Shown here: positions 45,355-57,973 of the stretch, piece after piece
How positions within the stretch are numbered: the stretch's first letter is position 1
Layout: each line of letters starts with the position of its first letter
Assembly (NCBI GenBank): GCA_030762935.1
Contig: CM060882.1
Coordinates: forward strand, 21,457,001 to 21,521,000
Length of the DNA stretch: 64,000 bases
DNA from: Hymenopus coronatus
Taxonomy: Eukaryota > Arthropoda > Insecta > Mantodea > Hymenopodidae
Direction: 5' to 3'
Notes under the pieces: model-generated
Database searches by the model: none
The model's input: only the letters and a program-made list of their open reading frames with translations
Told to the model about the DNA's origin: nothing
Position numbers and translations under genes: made by a program

Positions 45355-45862
45355 ATATACGACATAAATTGTGTGTTTTAAGGTGATATACATGTTTGGG
45401 TATTACGTTTTAGTCTATCTCTTAGAGTTTACCAGTTACGCAAAAGTTCGCAAAATTCCTCCAGAATAAAGAGGTCTTCAGAGGCTATTCCCAGAAAATG
45501 CAAGATATACGTTTTATTGTCATATAAATGTCTTTAATATACGATATTTTAATCAAAATCATTAGAGCCATTTTGGGGAAAAATAAGATTTTCAAAACTG
45601 TTTCCACGTAAGGGGTAGTTGGGGGTGCGGGGGTTTTCTTGAAAATCTTCGTGTCACATCCTTGGCAGGTACCAAACTTAAATACCAAGTCTTTTAGTTT
45701 TGTGGGGGGGGGTGCTGATTTTTTTTCTAAAATGATTTTTTGGACCCAAGGGACCTCAAAACATACATTTCCGGTGAAATCTCGATATCGAATTTTTGGG
45801 TGGAATACAATACTTGCTCTATACACTATGTACATAAGTAGTAGGCGTAGAGAAAGTAAGAA
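45355..45862 (+). mobile_element. HL1 copy, 5'-truncated
   Basis: ATACGACATAAATTGTGTGT to GGCGTAGAGAAAGTAAG; the CA run is replaced by a G-rich GTGGGGGGGGGTG (45702-45714). Confidence 0.88.
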
Positions 45863-46380
45863 GGAAAAGCAAAAAGTGGCAAAGAATAATTGGAATGCTG
45901 AGACAAATGCAGGTGCATTCTCCGCGCGGGTGGCCTAGCGAATCTGCAGGAAGAGAAGCAAGTCTGGGTTACATAAATCCACCATTTTGTCTTCTCCTCC
46001 CCCTGCTCCCCCGTATCCATAGGCAACCAGCAGCAGTACTCCTCCTACGTCCCTCTCTTACTACAGCATGAATAATTGATTGGCTGAATGCCTGTGTCGG
46101 AATAACAATGGCGACAGCTTCACATGCACTTCAACAATGAGACGCAGCAGCTCGAGATTGGCTCCGCGCCAGACGCATGAGTACAAGCAAGACACCTGTC
46201 AGTTGTCCGCTATGTTCTCTGTCACTCTCTTTGCGCTATTTCAGACACTGCTTACAACTTACCTGTCTATCCTAGGTGACCGACACTTTCCTCATTGCGT
46301 TCAGCAAATTTATCTTCAAAAACCTCACTCTTCTATTTCCTTCTAGTAAACCGAGATAAACATCTGCAACAATATTGATT
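45863..46380. promoter_or_regulatory. Promoter-like single-copy island with two NF-Y boxes
   Basis: Two ATTGGCT motifs at 46079-46085 and 46157-46163 (CCAAT boxes on the minus strand, each preceded by consensus flanks) lie 78 bp apart in CpG-containing DNA. A C-rich stretch is at 45995-46012. A plus-strand frame (46080-46346, 88 codons) has no domain. Promoter is plausible; no exon can be shown. Confidence 0.35.
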
Positions 46381-46622
46381 TAGGCCTCCTGGGTAGTGTG
46401 GTGGAAGCGTGCCTGCTTCACATTCAAAAGGTCCTGAGTTCGAATCTTGCTTAGGGTGAGTTGCCTGGATAAGGTTTTTTTTTTTCGGGGTTTTCCCTTA
46501 TCTTGATTAGACGAATGCTGAGTAACTTTAAGCTCCATGGACCCCGAGATCATTTGAGCATCATTTCACCAATTTCATTCATCGTCCGATATGACCAACC
46601 AGGTTAACGGACGTTAATGTAC
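46381..46622 (+). mobile_element. S-B SINE, complete
   Basis: Head GGGTAGTGTGGTGGAAGCGT, B-box GAGTTCGAATCTTGC, body AACTTTAAGCTCCATGGACC, end GGACGTTAATGTAC. Confidence 0.9.
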
Positions 46623-46649
46623 AAAAAAAATGTTTATTTAATTGTTTTT

Positions 46650-47433
46650 TGCTATTACTACACGTACTATGTACATAGTGTACACAGAATGTATTGCATT
46701 CCACCCAAAAATTCGATACCGAGATTTCACCGGAAATACATTTCTTGGATCTCCCTAAATCAAAAAACATCGAGAAGTCCTTTAAGTACCAAACTTGATA
46801 TTTAAGTTCAGCATCTCCCAAGGATGCAACACGAACATTTTCAAGAAAATCATCCCACCCGCAACTACCCTTTACATGGAAAGAATTCCAAAATTTAGAT
46901 TTTTCAAAAATGACATAGCTTTTCATTAAAATATAGTATATTTCAGATATTTACCTGACAAATAAAATGTATATCTTGAATTTTTTGGGAATAACCTCTA
47001 AAGACTACTTTATTCTGGATGAATTTTAGGCAATTTTTCATAACTGCTAAACCGTAAGAGATCGACAAAACCTTACCACACAAAAATGTAGAGCACGTTA
47101 AAAAATCAATTTATGATATATTCATTTGTTTCGTGGAGTTGATCACTTTTGAGATATTCCTTGTTATTGTCTTCAGCTTTAAAAAACGTATACTTTTCTC
47201 ATATAGGAATTTGTCAACTCCTTTCCATATAAACAAAGGAACTTTAGTCATTTAGCAACCAGCTTTTGACTGCCACTTTAACCTATGTTACTCCCTTATT
47301 TCGCTTCTAATTACAAGGAAGCAAGTAATAAGACTACTTCTGCTATTTTTTTCTCGATTAGCATGTAGTTAATAGAAGAATACTCTTTTTAACTATAAAA
47401 TACAGTAGTGATGTAGAGGCAGTCATGTGAATG
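46650..47433 (-). mobile_element. HL1 copy without GT run
   Basis: Palindrome at 46658-46690, GGAAATACATTTCTTGG; ~50 bp around the microsatellite position are missing; outer end GTGAATGGAAC. Confidence 0.9.
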
Positions 47434-47457
47434 GAACAGCAGTTTTGTTGTTGTTGT

Positions 47458-48090
47458 TTTTCACAAGCCATGTGTAGGACAGAAGTTAAGTAGGAAGTCA
47501 GACTGAAAAATTCAATGTCATAACCGGGATTTGAACTACGGACCTCTAGCCGGTTACTCTACTACTCAGCTACCATGGCAATATACCGGCATAGCATTCA
47601 ATCTCTCAACGACTTACATGTTTCCCGATAAACCACAAGGGGATCTCAAATTATTTTGAGATGTCATACCCCAATGGTGACTTAGCTCAGTGGTAGAGCA
47701 ACCGCCCAGAGACCGGGTGATTCGTGGTTCAAATCACGGCTGTGGCATTGAATTTTTCAGTCTGAGTTTATCTGTCCAACTCCTGTCCTATACACGGCTT
47801 GTAAGGAAAAAGAATTAAATCAATACCATTTCACCACAAAAGTTGGCTATACTGTGAATCCTGGGACTTAAAACCAACATTGTAAGCCGTCATTGAGATG
47901 CGTCATCCTAATATAATTTGAAATCACCTTGTAGTGCACAAGGGAGCATGCGAGTCAGTTGAGAAATTCAAGGCTATGCCGGCATGTTGCCAGTGGCAGA
48001 GCAACCGGCTAGAAACCGGGAGATCCGTGAGTCAAGTGCCGGATATGTCATTGAATTTTTCAGTTTGACTCTACCTATCCATCTGCAACA
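47458..48090. mobile_element. S-D compound: inverted pair plus a third module
   Basis: A minus-strand module (47461-47590), then the linker with ATCTCAAATTATTTTGAGAT at 47642-47661, then plus-strand modules at 47675-47813 (TTAGCTCAGTGGTAGAGCAA) and 47975-48075. The linker and geometry match those at 18237 and 4130. Confidence 0.8.
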
Positions 48091-48102
48091 GTTCTTATTG
48101 AC

Positions 48103-48290
48103 TGCCTCCTTAGTCGAGTTGTCAGCAAGCTGACTTCTTTCAGGGAGGTCCCGGGTTCGATTCCCGGCTGGGGCGGGGAATTTTTCACTAACCAGAATTA
48201 TTCCCTATCCCCACTGTCTGGAAGGATGCATGCAAGAGTGAATGAGCGGTGTTTAATGATATAAAAATGAAAACCTAATTACAATAACCT
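48103..48290 (+). mobile_element. S-E tRNA-derived SINE
   Basis: CTTAGTCGAGTTGTCAGCAA head and B-box CCCGGGTTCGATTCCCGG, then a body ending GTTTAATGATATAAAAATG. Only copy seen. Confidence 0.75.
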
Positions 48291-48312
48291 ACTGTGATCA
48301 GATGAACTGTTT

Positions 48313-48537
48313 TTTTTTTTTGTAGTGTTTAACGCCCGGTTCAATTACTTGTGACACTGATGATACGTGAATGATGGAGCACCGGTGGAATGCGATGGCG
48401 GGGAAACCGGAGTACCCGGAGAAAACCCGCCCCAGCGCCGCTTTGTCCACCACAAATCTCACATGCTGTCGCTTGGGATCGAACCCCGGGCGCTAGGTGA
48501 GAGGCGAGTGGTCTAACCACTCGGCCACGGCGCGGCC
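48313..48537 (-). mobile_element. S-C SINE, complete, with 12-bp target duplication
   Basis: GATGAACTGTTT (48301-48312) and GATGAGCTGTTT (48538-48549) flank it. Head CGTGGCCGAGTGGTTAGACC, B-box, body GGTTTTCTCCGGGTACTCCG and tail GTTAAACAC plus a T-run are complete: the best S-C reference copy. Confidence 0.93.
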
Positions 48538-48549
48538 GATGAGCTGTTT

Positions 48550-48985
48550 CACAAGTCAAAGCCGCCGATATGACCATAGAAGTTAAAGGGGGGCTATACA
48601 AATGAAACATCAAAACAAATATTTTTATTACATTTTTCGGATGATATTTGAAAGTGTTGAAAGTTGTTTAGATGGGAAAGTCGGCAGATGACCGAAATGT
48701 TTACTTCTTCTTGGGATCATTGGGGTTTTAGCGTCAGAGATCCCTAAGTCTTTCCGCAGTAGCGGCCTCTACTTATAAAAAATATCACTCGGCTATACTT
48801 TGCGGCTTAGGCCCTCCACCTAAACATTTATAACAAACCAGTAAGTAACTACAAAGCGACTCTAATGACAGAATAACAAAGTACCCACATATTGAAGTAA
48901 TGCCAAGAGGTGTATAGTAATAATTATATTTTTGTCTAAACAAGACGAGATTAGGGGAAAATAATAGGCTTAATCAATAATCAAT
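48550..48985. other. Single-copy spacer
   Basis: No repeat or coding feature recognised. Confidence 0.35.
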
Positions 48986-49655
48986 TTTAAACAGCTGCTC
49001 GCTAAGCGATGGCTTTGAACTTTCATTCTCTTTCCTTAACCATCAAAAAGAAAAACGAATAACGAATTTTTATTTGATAAAAATATATAAGTATGGAAAA
49101 ATTAAACCAATAACAATGAATATCTCGGAAAGTCCACAAAAATGTGTTGTGTATAAACTGTGTGTTTAAACGAGCACTGCATTTTTATATAGTAAGTTTT
49201 TGTCTATCTTTTATACTTTACCCTTATACAAAAGTCACCCAGAAAAAAGAGCAGCAGAGGCTCTTCTCAGAAAAGTCAAGCTTTTCATAACATTTTTCAT
49301 AAAAATATCTTAAACATATGATATTGTAATCAAAGTCTTTAGAGCTATTTTTCAGAAAATAAAAACTTTCGAAAAATATTCCATGTAATGGATAGTTCGG
49401 AAAGGTGAAATTTTCTTAAATATCTTTGTGTTCATCCTTGGGAGATACAGAATATAAATATCAAATTTGTTATTTAACAGACGTTTTATTTTTGTGCCAC
49501 ACTATTCACATACACAGGCAGTTTTCTGAAAATGTTTTTTTTTTATTTACGGGACCACAAAGCACGCATTTTCCGTGAAATCTTGGTATCGAATTTTTTA
49601 GTGGAATGCAATACCTTTTTCCCCTACTATGTACATGGTAGAGGAAGTAAAAGGA
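48986..49655 (+). mobile_element. HL1 copy, 5'-truncated, diverged
   Basis: Recognisable from GCTGCTCGCTAAGCGATGGC through AACAATGAATATCTCGG to ATGTACATGGTAGAGGAAG. Confidence 0.8.
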
Positions 49656-49739
49656 AGTCTGTAGTTATGTTCACTTGTCTTTCTCTAGCGTTTACCGTTT
49701 AGTAGTGGGGATACAAACTATTCCTATGAAAAGTTATTT

Positions 49740-49880
49740 TTATTTTCTCTATACGTACTATGTGCATAGTGTATAGAGAAGGTATTGCGCTCCACCAAAA
49801 AATTCGATATCGAGATTTTACCGGAAATGTATGTTTTAGGGTAGCCTGTATCCAAAAAAAAAGTTTTTTTCAGGAAAAGG

Positions 49881-49942
<62 letters not shown>

Positions 49943-50638
49943 TGTTCGTGAACACGATAACTCAAAAACGAAAAGTCAGTAAAATACCAAACTTGGTTTA
50001 AGTTTAGTATCTTCCAGGGATGCGACAGAGTAAAATCCCCCCACCCCAAACTACCCTTTATATGGAATTTTTTTCGAAAATTTTGATTTTCTAAAAAATG
50101 GCTATAACGATTTTGATTAAAATATGGTATATTAAAGATATTTACCTGACAAATAAAATGTATATTTTGAATTTTCTGGGAATAGCCTCTAAAGACTACT
50201 TTATTCTGGGTCAATTTTACGGAATTTTGCATAACTGCTAAAGCGTAAGAGCTGGACAAAAACTTACCGCACAACAAATATAGAGCACTTTAAAACACAC
50301 AATTTATGTTATACACATGTTTTTCGTGGAGTTGATTGTTTTTGAGATATTCCTTGTTTTTGGTTTAAGATATAAAAACCTAATACTTTTCTCATTCAGG
50401 ACTTTGTGAACTCGTGTCCATACAAACAAAGGAACTTCCGTGACATTGCAACCAGCTTTTGACTATCACTTTAACCTATGGTACTCCCTTATTCCGCTTC
50501 TACTTACAAAGGAGCAAGAAATAAGATTATTTCTACTAATTTTATTTTCGATTAGCAGGAAGTAAATAGAAGCATGAGATTTTTAAAAATAATTTGTTGC
50601 AGAGATATAGAGAATGTCAATGAATGGAACACATCAGA
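49740..50638 (-). mobile_element. HL1 full-length copy with 59-bp GT run
   Basis: Palindrome 49746-49785, (GT)n at 49882-49940, outer end AACACATCAGA at 50628-50638. Confidence 0.93.
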
Positions 50639-50698
50639 TTTTTCGATTTACTTAATTTTAATAGGGATGTACCTCTGCAGAAATAGCTATATTACACA

Positions 50699-50890
50699 TG
50701 CCGGCCTAGTGACTCAGTTGATAATTGCGCAGGTCTTCTGATTACAAGGTCGCGGCTTCAAAACCGGCCCAGGCAGATGGTTTTTAAGTATGCTTAAAAT
50801 CGACAGCCCCATGTCAATAGATTTATGGCACATAAAAGAACACCTTCGGGATGAAATTCCGGCAAACCCGAATTCCTGGTAATTGACAGC
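50699..50890 (+). mobile_element. S-A' SINE: S-A-type body under a different tRNA-like head
   Basis: Head GCCTAGTGACTCAGTTGATA with B-box GGTCGCGGCTTCAAAACC differs from S-A, but the body has TAGATTTATGGCACATAAAA as S-A does (TAGATTTACGGCACGTAAAA), then diverges into CGGGATGAAATTCCGGCAAA. Confidence 0.75.
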
Positions 50891-50917
50891 AACGTTAACA
50901 AACAAATATTATGTTGT

Positions 50918-51900
50918 ACACTCTCTACCACGTACAATATATGGTAAGGAGGGAAGGTATTGAATTTCATCCGAAAATTAGCTTCCAAGATTGCACAGGA
51001 AATACACGTTTTGGGGTCCCTTGAATAGAGAAAATTCGTGATTAGAAAAAAGTATGCGTGTATGTATATAATTCAAACTTTTATCAAAAATGGCTCTAAC
51101 GATTTTGATTAAAGTATAACATATTTCAGATATTTTCATTACAAATAAAATGTATATCTTGAATTTTCAAGGAGTAAACTCTTTAGTTTTCTTCATACTG
51201 GAAGACTTTTTCAAACTTGTTATTTAAGTTCAGATCTTCACAAAGATTTTCAGCAAACTTCCCCACCCCAAACTATCCTTTACATGTAAAATGTTTCTGA
51301 ACTTTGATTTTCTCAAAATTTACTCCAACGATTTTTATTAAAATACCGTATATTAAAGATATTTACATGCCAAATAAAATGTATATCTTGAATTTTCTGG
51401 GAATAGCCTCTAAAGACCTCTTCATTCTGGATGAATTTTATCAAAATTTTTGCTTAACTGCTAAACTGTAAGAGTAGATTTAAACTTACAGCACAAATAC
51501 TTTAGGTCCTGTTAAAAACACATACATTTTGTCAACTACGGTTTTTCTTCTTCTTCTTCTTCTTCTTCTTCTTCTTTATAGTGGTCCGTTTTTGAGATAT
51601 TCGTTGTTATTGGTTTCAGATTTAAAAACTTATACTTTTCTCATATGGGAATTTGTCAACTCCTGTCCATACAAACAAAGGTACTTCAGTCACATAGCAA
51701 CCAGCTTTTGACTATCACTTTAAGCTATGGTACTCCCTTATTTCGCTTCTACTTACAAGGAAGCGAATAACAAGAGCACTTCTGCTATTTTTTTTTCTTG
51801 ATTAGCATGAATTAAATAGAAGCATTAGCTTTTTAACAATAATTTGATACAGAGATGTAGAGAAAGTCTTGTAAATGGAACACATCAGTTTTTTTTTTGT
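50918..51900 (-). mobile_element. HL1 composite of two copies
   Basis: A decayed 3' part (50918-51180) is followed by a second HL1 segment from ~51190 to CACATCAGTTTT. A (TTC)n run (51545-51576) sits in the 5' half. Confidence 0.8.
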
Positions 51901-52431
51901 TTTAAATATTGCTTACTATTTAGTGAATTGCAAAAGCTCGTAGGTCTGCGGATGAAGATCAATGTAAGTGTTCATCTATTGAAGCTATCGCTGATAATGA
52001 AAAACAAATGGTTACAAGGGCCAGGAGCTGGGTTATAATTTTGTTTATAATTAGGAGAGTGAAGCTTTCAATATAGGAGGTGGAGGAAAGCAAATCGATT
52101 ATGCAAACGGCAATGCAGACATGTTAACTGATGTAAGGAGGGAAAGGCTATGATTTACTGAGAGGAACAGGGGCGCGCAGATATCTCCAGGGACAAGGGC
52201 TATGTTATAAGAAGGGAGGCTTGCTTTCTCTCTGGGGCTTGCCCCTGGGCCCTGGGGGGATCACCGCTCCCTCCCTGTTAAACACACAACAGGCCGGTTG
52301 GTACCTGGATCGATTCCCGTCGCTATCGGACCGTGCACATCCTTGACAACATGGGAATGTGCGTTCTCTTTGTTTTAAAGTGGATAAACCGTTGGTTCCG
52401 ATATTCCACTGTCTATAGCTGTTCCCAACCT
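51901..52431. other. Single-copy region
   Basis: 52160-52330 is G/C-rich (GGGGCTTGCCCCTGGGCCCT). CAGGCCGGTTGGTACCTGG ... CGATTCCCG at 52290-52318 may be a SINE trace. No exon recognised. Confidence 0.35.
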
Positions 52432-52557
52432 TTTCCTTTCTCTACAGGTACATAAGTAGAGAAGGCAAGCTTTACACCTAAAAATTCGAAACAAATTTTC
52501 ACTAGAAATACACACTTTAGGACTCCCTGTATCCAAGAAAAGCAATTTTAGAAAACG
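52432..52557 (-). mobile_element. HL1 3'-end fragment beside S-A
   Basis: TTCTCTACAGGTACATAAGTAG to AAGCAATTTTAGAAAACG; HL1 sequence continues after the SINE (TGTGAACAGGATAACTA). Confidence 0.82.
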
Positions 52558-52566
52558 GTATGTGTG

Positions 52567-52849
52567 TGTGTGTAAATGAAAATGAAATGGCGTTTTATTT
52601 ATGGACGTTCTTTAACTGCTGTGTTCTCAGCGTCCCATTCTATACTCGGCGTGAAAGACCGCTTAAGTTTCTTCAGATGCCTCTTATCAGGCTTGAGGTT
52701 ATTTTACGTGCCGTAAATCTACGACACGGGGCCCACGGGTTTACTTCCCTTCCGAAGGAAGCCATGCTAAGGATTTTTAGACCCGAAAAAAGCCATCGAC
52801 CTCCGCCCGGTTTGAACCCGCGACCTTGGGTATATGCAGTTAGCATAGT
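52567..52849 (-). mobile_element. S-A SINE with 9-bp target duplication
   Basis: GTATGTGTG lies at 52558-52566 and 52850-52858, in the HL1 GT run. Body and B-box (GGTTTGAACCCGCGACC on plus) are present; the outermost part of the head is missing. Confidence 0.88.
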
Positions 52850-53355
52850 GTATGTGTGAACAGGATAACTATAAATCTGATGTATTCCATTATTTCTTAC
52901 AAAATGGTATTCTTCTGTCTACCCCATGTACCATGCTAAAGCGTCAGTCAAATCTTTTAAAAGCTGTCGCAATGTGATGCAATTAAAATTCTCTTTTCCT
53001 TCCATGGACAATATGAAAAAAGTGAATATCGGCTTCTCATTTGATAAAATCCTTAAGTACTGTAAAATTTAAAACCAATAACAAGGAATATCTCGGAAAT
53101 TGATAGCTCTACGGCTCTATAAAAAGAATGTACATAACACAAATTGAATGTTTTAACGAGATCTATATTTTCTGTGTTGTATTTTTTGCCTATCACTGAC
53201 GTTTACCGGATAATATTCCCTTATTTCCCCTCTGCTTACATTAAAATAAGCAATAAAGCCGCTTTGCTAATGTTTATCACGATTAGCAACAAGCATATAG
53301 AAGAATAATTTATGGCCGAATATGTAGATAAAGTCATGTGAACGGAACACACCAC
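52850..53355 (+). mobile_element. HL1 fragments in both orientations
   Basis: ATCTGATGTATTCCATT to TATCACTGACGTTTACCGG is a + copy (52876-53215); 53216-53350 is the outer end of a - copy (TAATATTCCCTTATTTCCCC to GAACACACCACATTTG). Confidence 0.78.
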
Positions 53356-53361
53356 ATTTGT

Positions 53362-54150
53362 TTTTACTTTCTCTACAACGTATAGGCTATATAATTGTCA
53401 GAAAAGGTATTTTATTCCACCAAACAAATTCTATGCCGATATTTCACCAGAAATGCATTTGTTATTAGGGCTGTGTCCGAAAAAAATTAGAAAAAGATCC
53501 GCACGCGTGTGTGTTTTCCGTCTATAAGGTATATAACTCAAAAACGAAAAGTTGGTTAAATACCAAACTTGGTTGTTCCAAGGATTGTGACACGGAGATC
53601 CAACCCAACTACCCTTTACATGCAAGATTTTCGGAATTTTCGCTGTGCTTAAAAATGGCGAACGATTTTGATTAAAATATAATATATCAAGATTCCTATA
53701 TTATAAATAAAATGTATATATTAAATGTTTAAGGAATAATCTCTGAAGATCTCTTTTTTATGGATAGTTTTTAAGAAAACTTACTACACAAAAAATGTAG
53801 ATCTCTTTAAAACACACAATTTATGTTATATATATTATTTGTGGAGTTAACCATTCACGAGGCATTCCTTGTTTTGGTTTACTTTTTGTAATATGAGAAA
53901 TCGTTATCCAACTTTCCTTAGCCTGGCTGTTTAAAGATAACGGAATTCCAACATCATCACATAGTGAATAACTCTAAAGCGGTTTCACTTTGGCTTTAGT
54001 CTAGTGTATTTTCTTATTTCTTTAAGTTTTCAAGGAAATATGAAATAAAAACATTTCTGCTAATGTGTAACTGATTATCATGAAGCAGATAGGAGAAAAT
54101 GTTTCGTAAGGGTTTATTAAAGAATGGTAGAGAAATCATGTGAATGGAAT
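53362..54150 (-). mobile_element. HL1 full-length, diverged
   Basis: Starts TACTTTCTCTACAACGTATA and ends ATGTGAATGGAATATATAAT; no GT expansion. Confidence 0.85.
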
Positions 54151-54417
54151 ATATAATAATCTTATTATTATTTTTAAACAGCTGTGCGATGTCAAACTAT
54201 TACCGAAATAAAGTTATATGTATTGTGAATGTTCATTCTAGCGCATATTGATTTAAATAAAAAATAAAGATAAAGTGAATAAAAATATTTCTGATCCATA
54301 TGAAAACGGAGAACCTATTTCTATTAAATCAAGAATTACATTAATACTTAAGTAAAACAATTAAAAGTACTTAAAATTAAAACGGCTTATCCTTACATAG
54401 ATATTCACTTCATAATA
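54151..54417. other. AT-rich spacer
   Basis: No recognised feature. Confidence 0.3.
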
Positions 54418-55263
54418 TGAAAAATGTTATGTGTTAAATTCACACAACTTTCTCTACCTATTCTTTAACAAACTATTCTTACAGAAGTTTATTCTATCTA
54501 CTTTATGCTAACCGAGAAAAACACTAGCAGAAATGGCCTTACTAGTTAGATCCTTATTATTAAGAGTAATAAAGGAATACACTAGGCTAAAGCGGCAGTC
54601 AAATTCTTTACATACTCGTCGTTATGTGAAACAATTTAAATTCGGTTCTCTTTTATATTCCCAGATGTAAAACAAAACGAATACGTAACGAAAATGACTT
54701 TTAGCTTGAGAAAAATTTAAGTATTGAAACTGAAACCAATAAAAAGAACTATCTCGGAAACAGTCAACTCTATTACAAAAATGTATATTACATAAATTGT
54801 GTGTTTTAATGAGGTCTGTATTTTTGGTGCATTAAGTTTGTATCTCTTACGGCTTAGGAGTTGTAAAACGTATGAAGAAGTTTTCTAACGCTATTCCCAG
54901 AAACTTCAAGTTATACATTTCGTTTGTCATGAGAATAAATTAAACATATGTATTTTAGTCAAAATTGTTAGTGCCACTTTTGAGAATATCAAAATATTTA
55001 AAAACGTTCCATGTAAAGGGGAGTTGGGGTAGGGGATATTTTACTGACAATTTTTTGAACGATAGCGGACCTAAATACCAAGTTTGGTATCAAGTTACTC
55101 GTATATTTCGTTTTTGAGTTATGCTGTACACAAACTCACCACATACACACTTTTTTCTAAAAATGTTTTTTTGGATTCAGGGGGTCTCAAAACATGCATT
55201 CCCGGTGAATATCCTGTATCGAATTTTTGGGTGGATGTACATAGTACGTGTGGAGAAAATAAA
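54418..55263 (+). mobile_element. HL1 full-length, diverged
   Basis: ATGTTATGTGTTAAATTCAC to GTACGTGTGGAGAAAATAAA; the palindrome is half lost. Confidence 0.86.
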
Positions 55264-55827
55264 TACAACTGAATCATTGTTAAAGTAAATGATACGGTAC
55301 ACTGTATTTACAGGAATTTGAAGCTCTTTATAAATGATTGCGAAACTCAAACTTACTGTACTTGAAAATATGTCAGTTTTGAAAGCTGCAAAACAGTTAA
55401 GACAAATGTCAAGTTGGAATTTGGTGCCCCTCTCTTATTCTCGAGAGCTAAAACTTTTCGCTGAAATTTGTTCTCGTTACAAAATGTGCTAATTCTAAAT
55501 ACTCATGTTGTACGTTTAAGTAGAGCTGTTCAAATTAATTGTATAAAAAAAGTTAAACTACCGAGGACTCCTGCAGAGTATTACAAGATAAATAGTGTCA
55601 AACAATGACTGTCTAATTACCAATATTAGAAAGCATTTACAGGTTGCGATAAAATCTTATGATTCTATGCACACTGCATTAATTACAGAAATGTTTTCTT
55701 AGAAAAATTTCAAGTTAGGCGACATGGAATTTTTTCTTTCTTTCACTTTCTTTTTTATGAGAGTATATAAAAATAGACATGGATAAAAAGTTGTGTTTCT
55801 ATCTGTTCTGCAAACAAACTATTCTTA
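55264..55827. other. AT-rich single-copy stretch
   Basis: No repeat homology or coding signal recognised. Confidence 0.35.
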
Positions 55828-56561
55828 AAAATCTGATGTGTTACACTCACATGACTTTCTCTAGCTATTCTACAAATTTCTTACATAAGATTATTCTTCT
55901 TTCTACTCAATACTAGTCGAGATAAACATTAGCAGAATGTTCTTACTACTTAGTTCCTTATAAGTAGAAAGAAAATGAGGGAATGTTCTAGGATAAACCG
56001 ATAGTCAAATGTTTTAAAAGTTGTCTTTATTCGTTTTTCATTGCAAATCGCTTCCTTGCTTGGCCAGGAGTGGAACAAAAGAAAAACTGACACTTCCTGT
56101 CTGAGAAAAGTATAAGTATTCACAACTGAAACCAAAAACAATGAATATCTCGGAAACGGTTACCTCCACGCCAAAAACGTAAAGGGCACAAATTGTGTGT
56201 TTTGATCAGATCTACATTTTATGTGCAGCAAGTTTTTGTCTATCTCTTCCCGTTTAGCAGTTAAGCGAAATTTATCAAAAATTCATTCAGAATAAAAGGC
56301 TCTTCAGAGGCTATTCCCAGACAATTCAAGATATACATTTTATTTGGTATATAAATATCTTTAATATATGGGGTTTTAATCAAAATCGTTAGAAGCATTT
56401 TTTAGAAAATCAAAATTTTCGAAAATTTTTCCATGTAAAGGGTAGTCGGGGGTGGGGGGATTTTCTTGAAAATATTCGTGTCGAATCCTTGGAAGATACC
56501 AAATCTAAATACCAGGTTTAGTATTTAACGGTTTTTTCGTTTTTGAGCTATATTGTCCACA

Positions 56562-56603
<42 letters not shown>

Positions 56604-56769
56604 TACATACATACATACATACACACACGGACTTTTTTCTGAAAATGCTTTTTTGGATTCAGGGGATCCTAAAACATGTATTTCTGGTGAAATCTCAACA
56701 TCGAATTTTTGGGTGGAATACAATACTTCCTCTATACACTATGTACACAGTACGTATAGAGAAAGTAAA
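55828..56769 (+). mobile_element. HL1 full-length copy with compound CA/ACAT run
   Basis: TCTGATGTGTTACACTCACA to CAGTACGTATAGAGAAAGTA. The run at 56562-56632 is (CA)n-(CATA)n-(CA)n. It carries the GGCCAGGAGTGGAACAAAAG variant shared with the copy at 9254. Confidence 0.93.
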
Positions 56770-57033
56770 CATATTGTTTTATCTGCATCATGCTAATCGA
56801 GATAAAGATTAGCAGAAATGGTCTTATTACTTAATTCCTTGTAAGCGGAAGGGAAATAAGGGAATACACTAGGCTAAAGTGACAGTCAAATGTTTTAAAA
56901 GATGTGGCTATGCAATTGGAATTGGAATTTGGTTCCCTCTCAATGGCCAGGAGTAAAATAAAAGAAATATGAAACGGATGAGGCCTTCCCGACTCAGGGA
57001 CTAATTCCAGGAAATCAGGATACACCTTTTATT
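56770..57033 (+). mobile_element. HL1 5' fragment
   Basis: CATCATGCTAATCGAGATAA to TGAGGCCTTCCCGACTCAGG; it then joins the next, - copy. Confidence 0.8.
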
Positions 57034-57890
57034 TTTACTTTCTCTATACGCACTATGCACATAGTGTATAGAGAAGGTATTGCACTCCACCAAAAATTCG
57101 ATACCGAGATTTCACCGGAAATATATGTTTTAGGGTCCCCTGTATCAAAAAAAAGTATTTTCAGAAAAAGGTCCGTGTGTGTGTCCGTGTCTGTGAACAC
57201 GAAAACTCAAAAACGAAAAGTCGGTAAAATACCAAACTTGGTATTTAAGTTTAGTATCTTCCAGGGATGCGACACGAAGATTTTGAGAAAAATCCCCCAC
57301 CCCAAACTACCCTTTACATGGAACTTTTTTCGAACATTTTGATTTTATAAAAATTGGCTAACGATTTTGATTAAAATGTCATATATTAAAGATATTTCCT
57401 GACAAATACAATGTATATTTTGAATTTTCTGGGAAGAGCCTCTCAAGACTACTTTATTCTGAGTGAATTTTACGGAATTTTGCATAAGCGCTAAACCGTA
57501 AGAGATGCACAAAAACTTACCACACAAAAAATGTAGAGCACATTAAAATACACAATTTATGTTGTATAAGTTTTTTTCGTGGAGTTGATTGTTTTTGAGA
57601 TATTCCTTGTTTTTGGTTTAAGCTATAAAAACTTCTATTTTTCTCATACAGGACTAAGTGAACTCGTGCCCATACAAACAAAGGAACTTCAGTCACATAG
57701 CAACCAGCTTTTGACTATCACTTTAACCTATGGTACTCCCTTATTTCGCTTCTACTTACAAGGAAGCAAGAAATAAGACTATTTCTGCTAATTTTTTCTC
57801 GATTAGCAGGAAGTAAGTAGAAGCATAAGCTTTTTAAAAATAATTTACTGCAGAGATATAGAGCAAGTCATTTGAATTGAACACATCAGA
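57034..57890 (-). mobile_element. HL1 full-length copy, close to consensus
   Basis: Palindrome 57039-57080 (one of the best preserved), short GT run, outer end AATTGAACACATCAGA. Confidence 0.94.
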
Positions 57891-57894
57891 CTTT

Positions 57895-57922
57895 TCATGT
57901 AAATGTCTTTAATGTACGGCGT

Positions 57923-57973
<51 letters not shown>

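Noticed and set aside
47675..47750. tRNA-like sequence (GACTTAGCTCAGTGGTAGAG...) as a functional tRNA gene
   Set aside because: The acceptor stem does not pair and the same module recurs with a SINE-type tail at several places.
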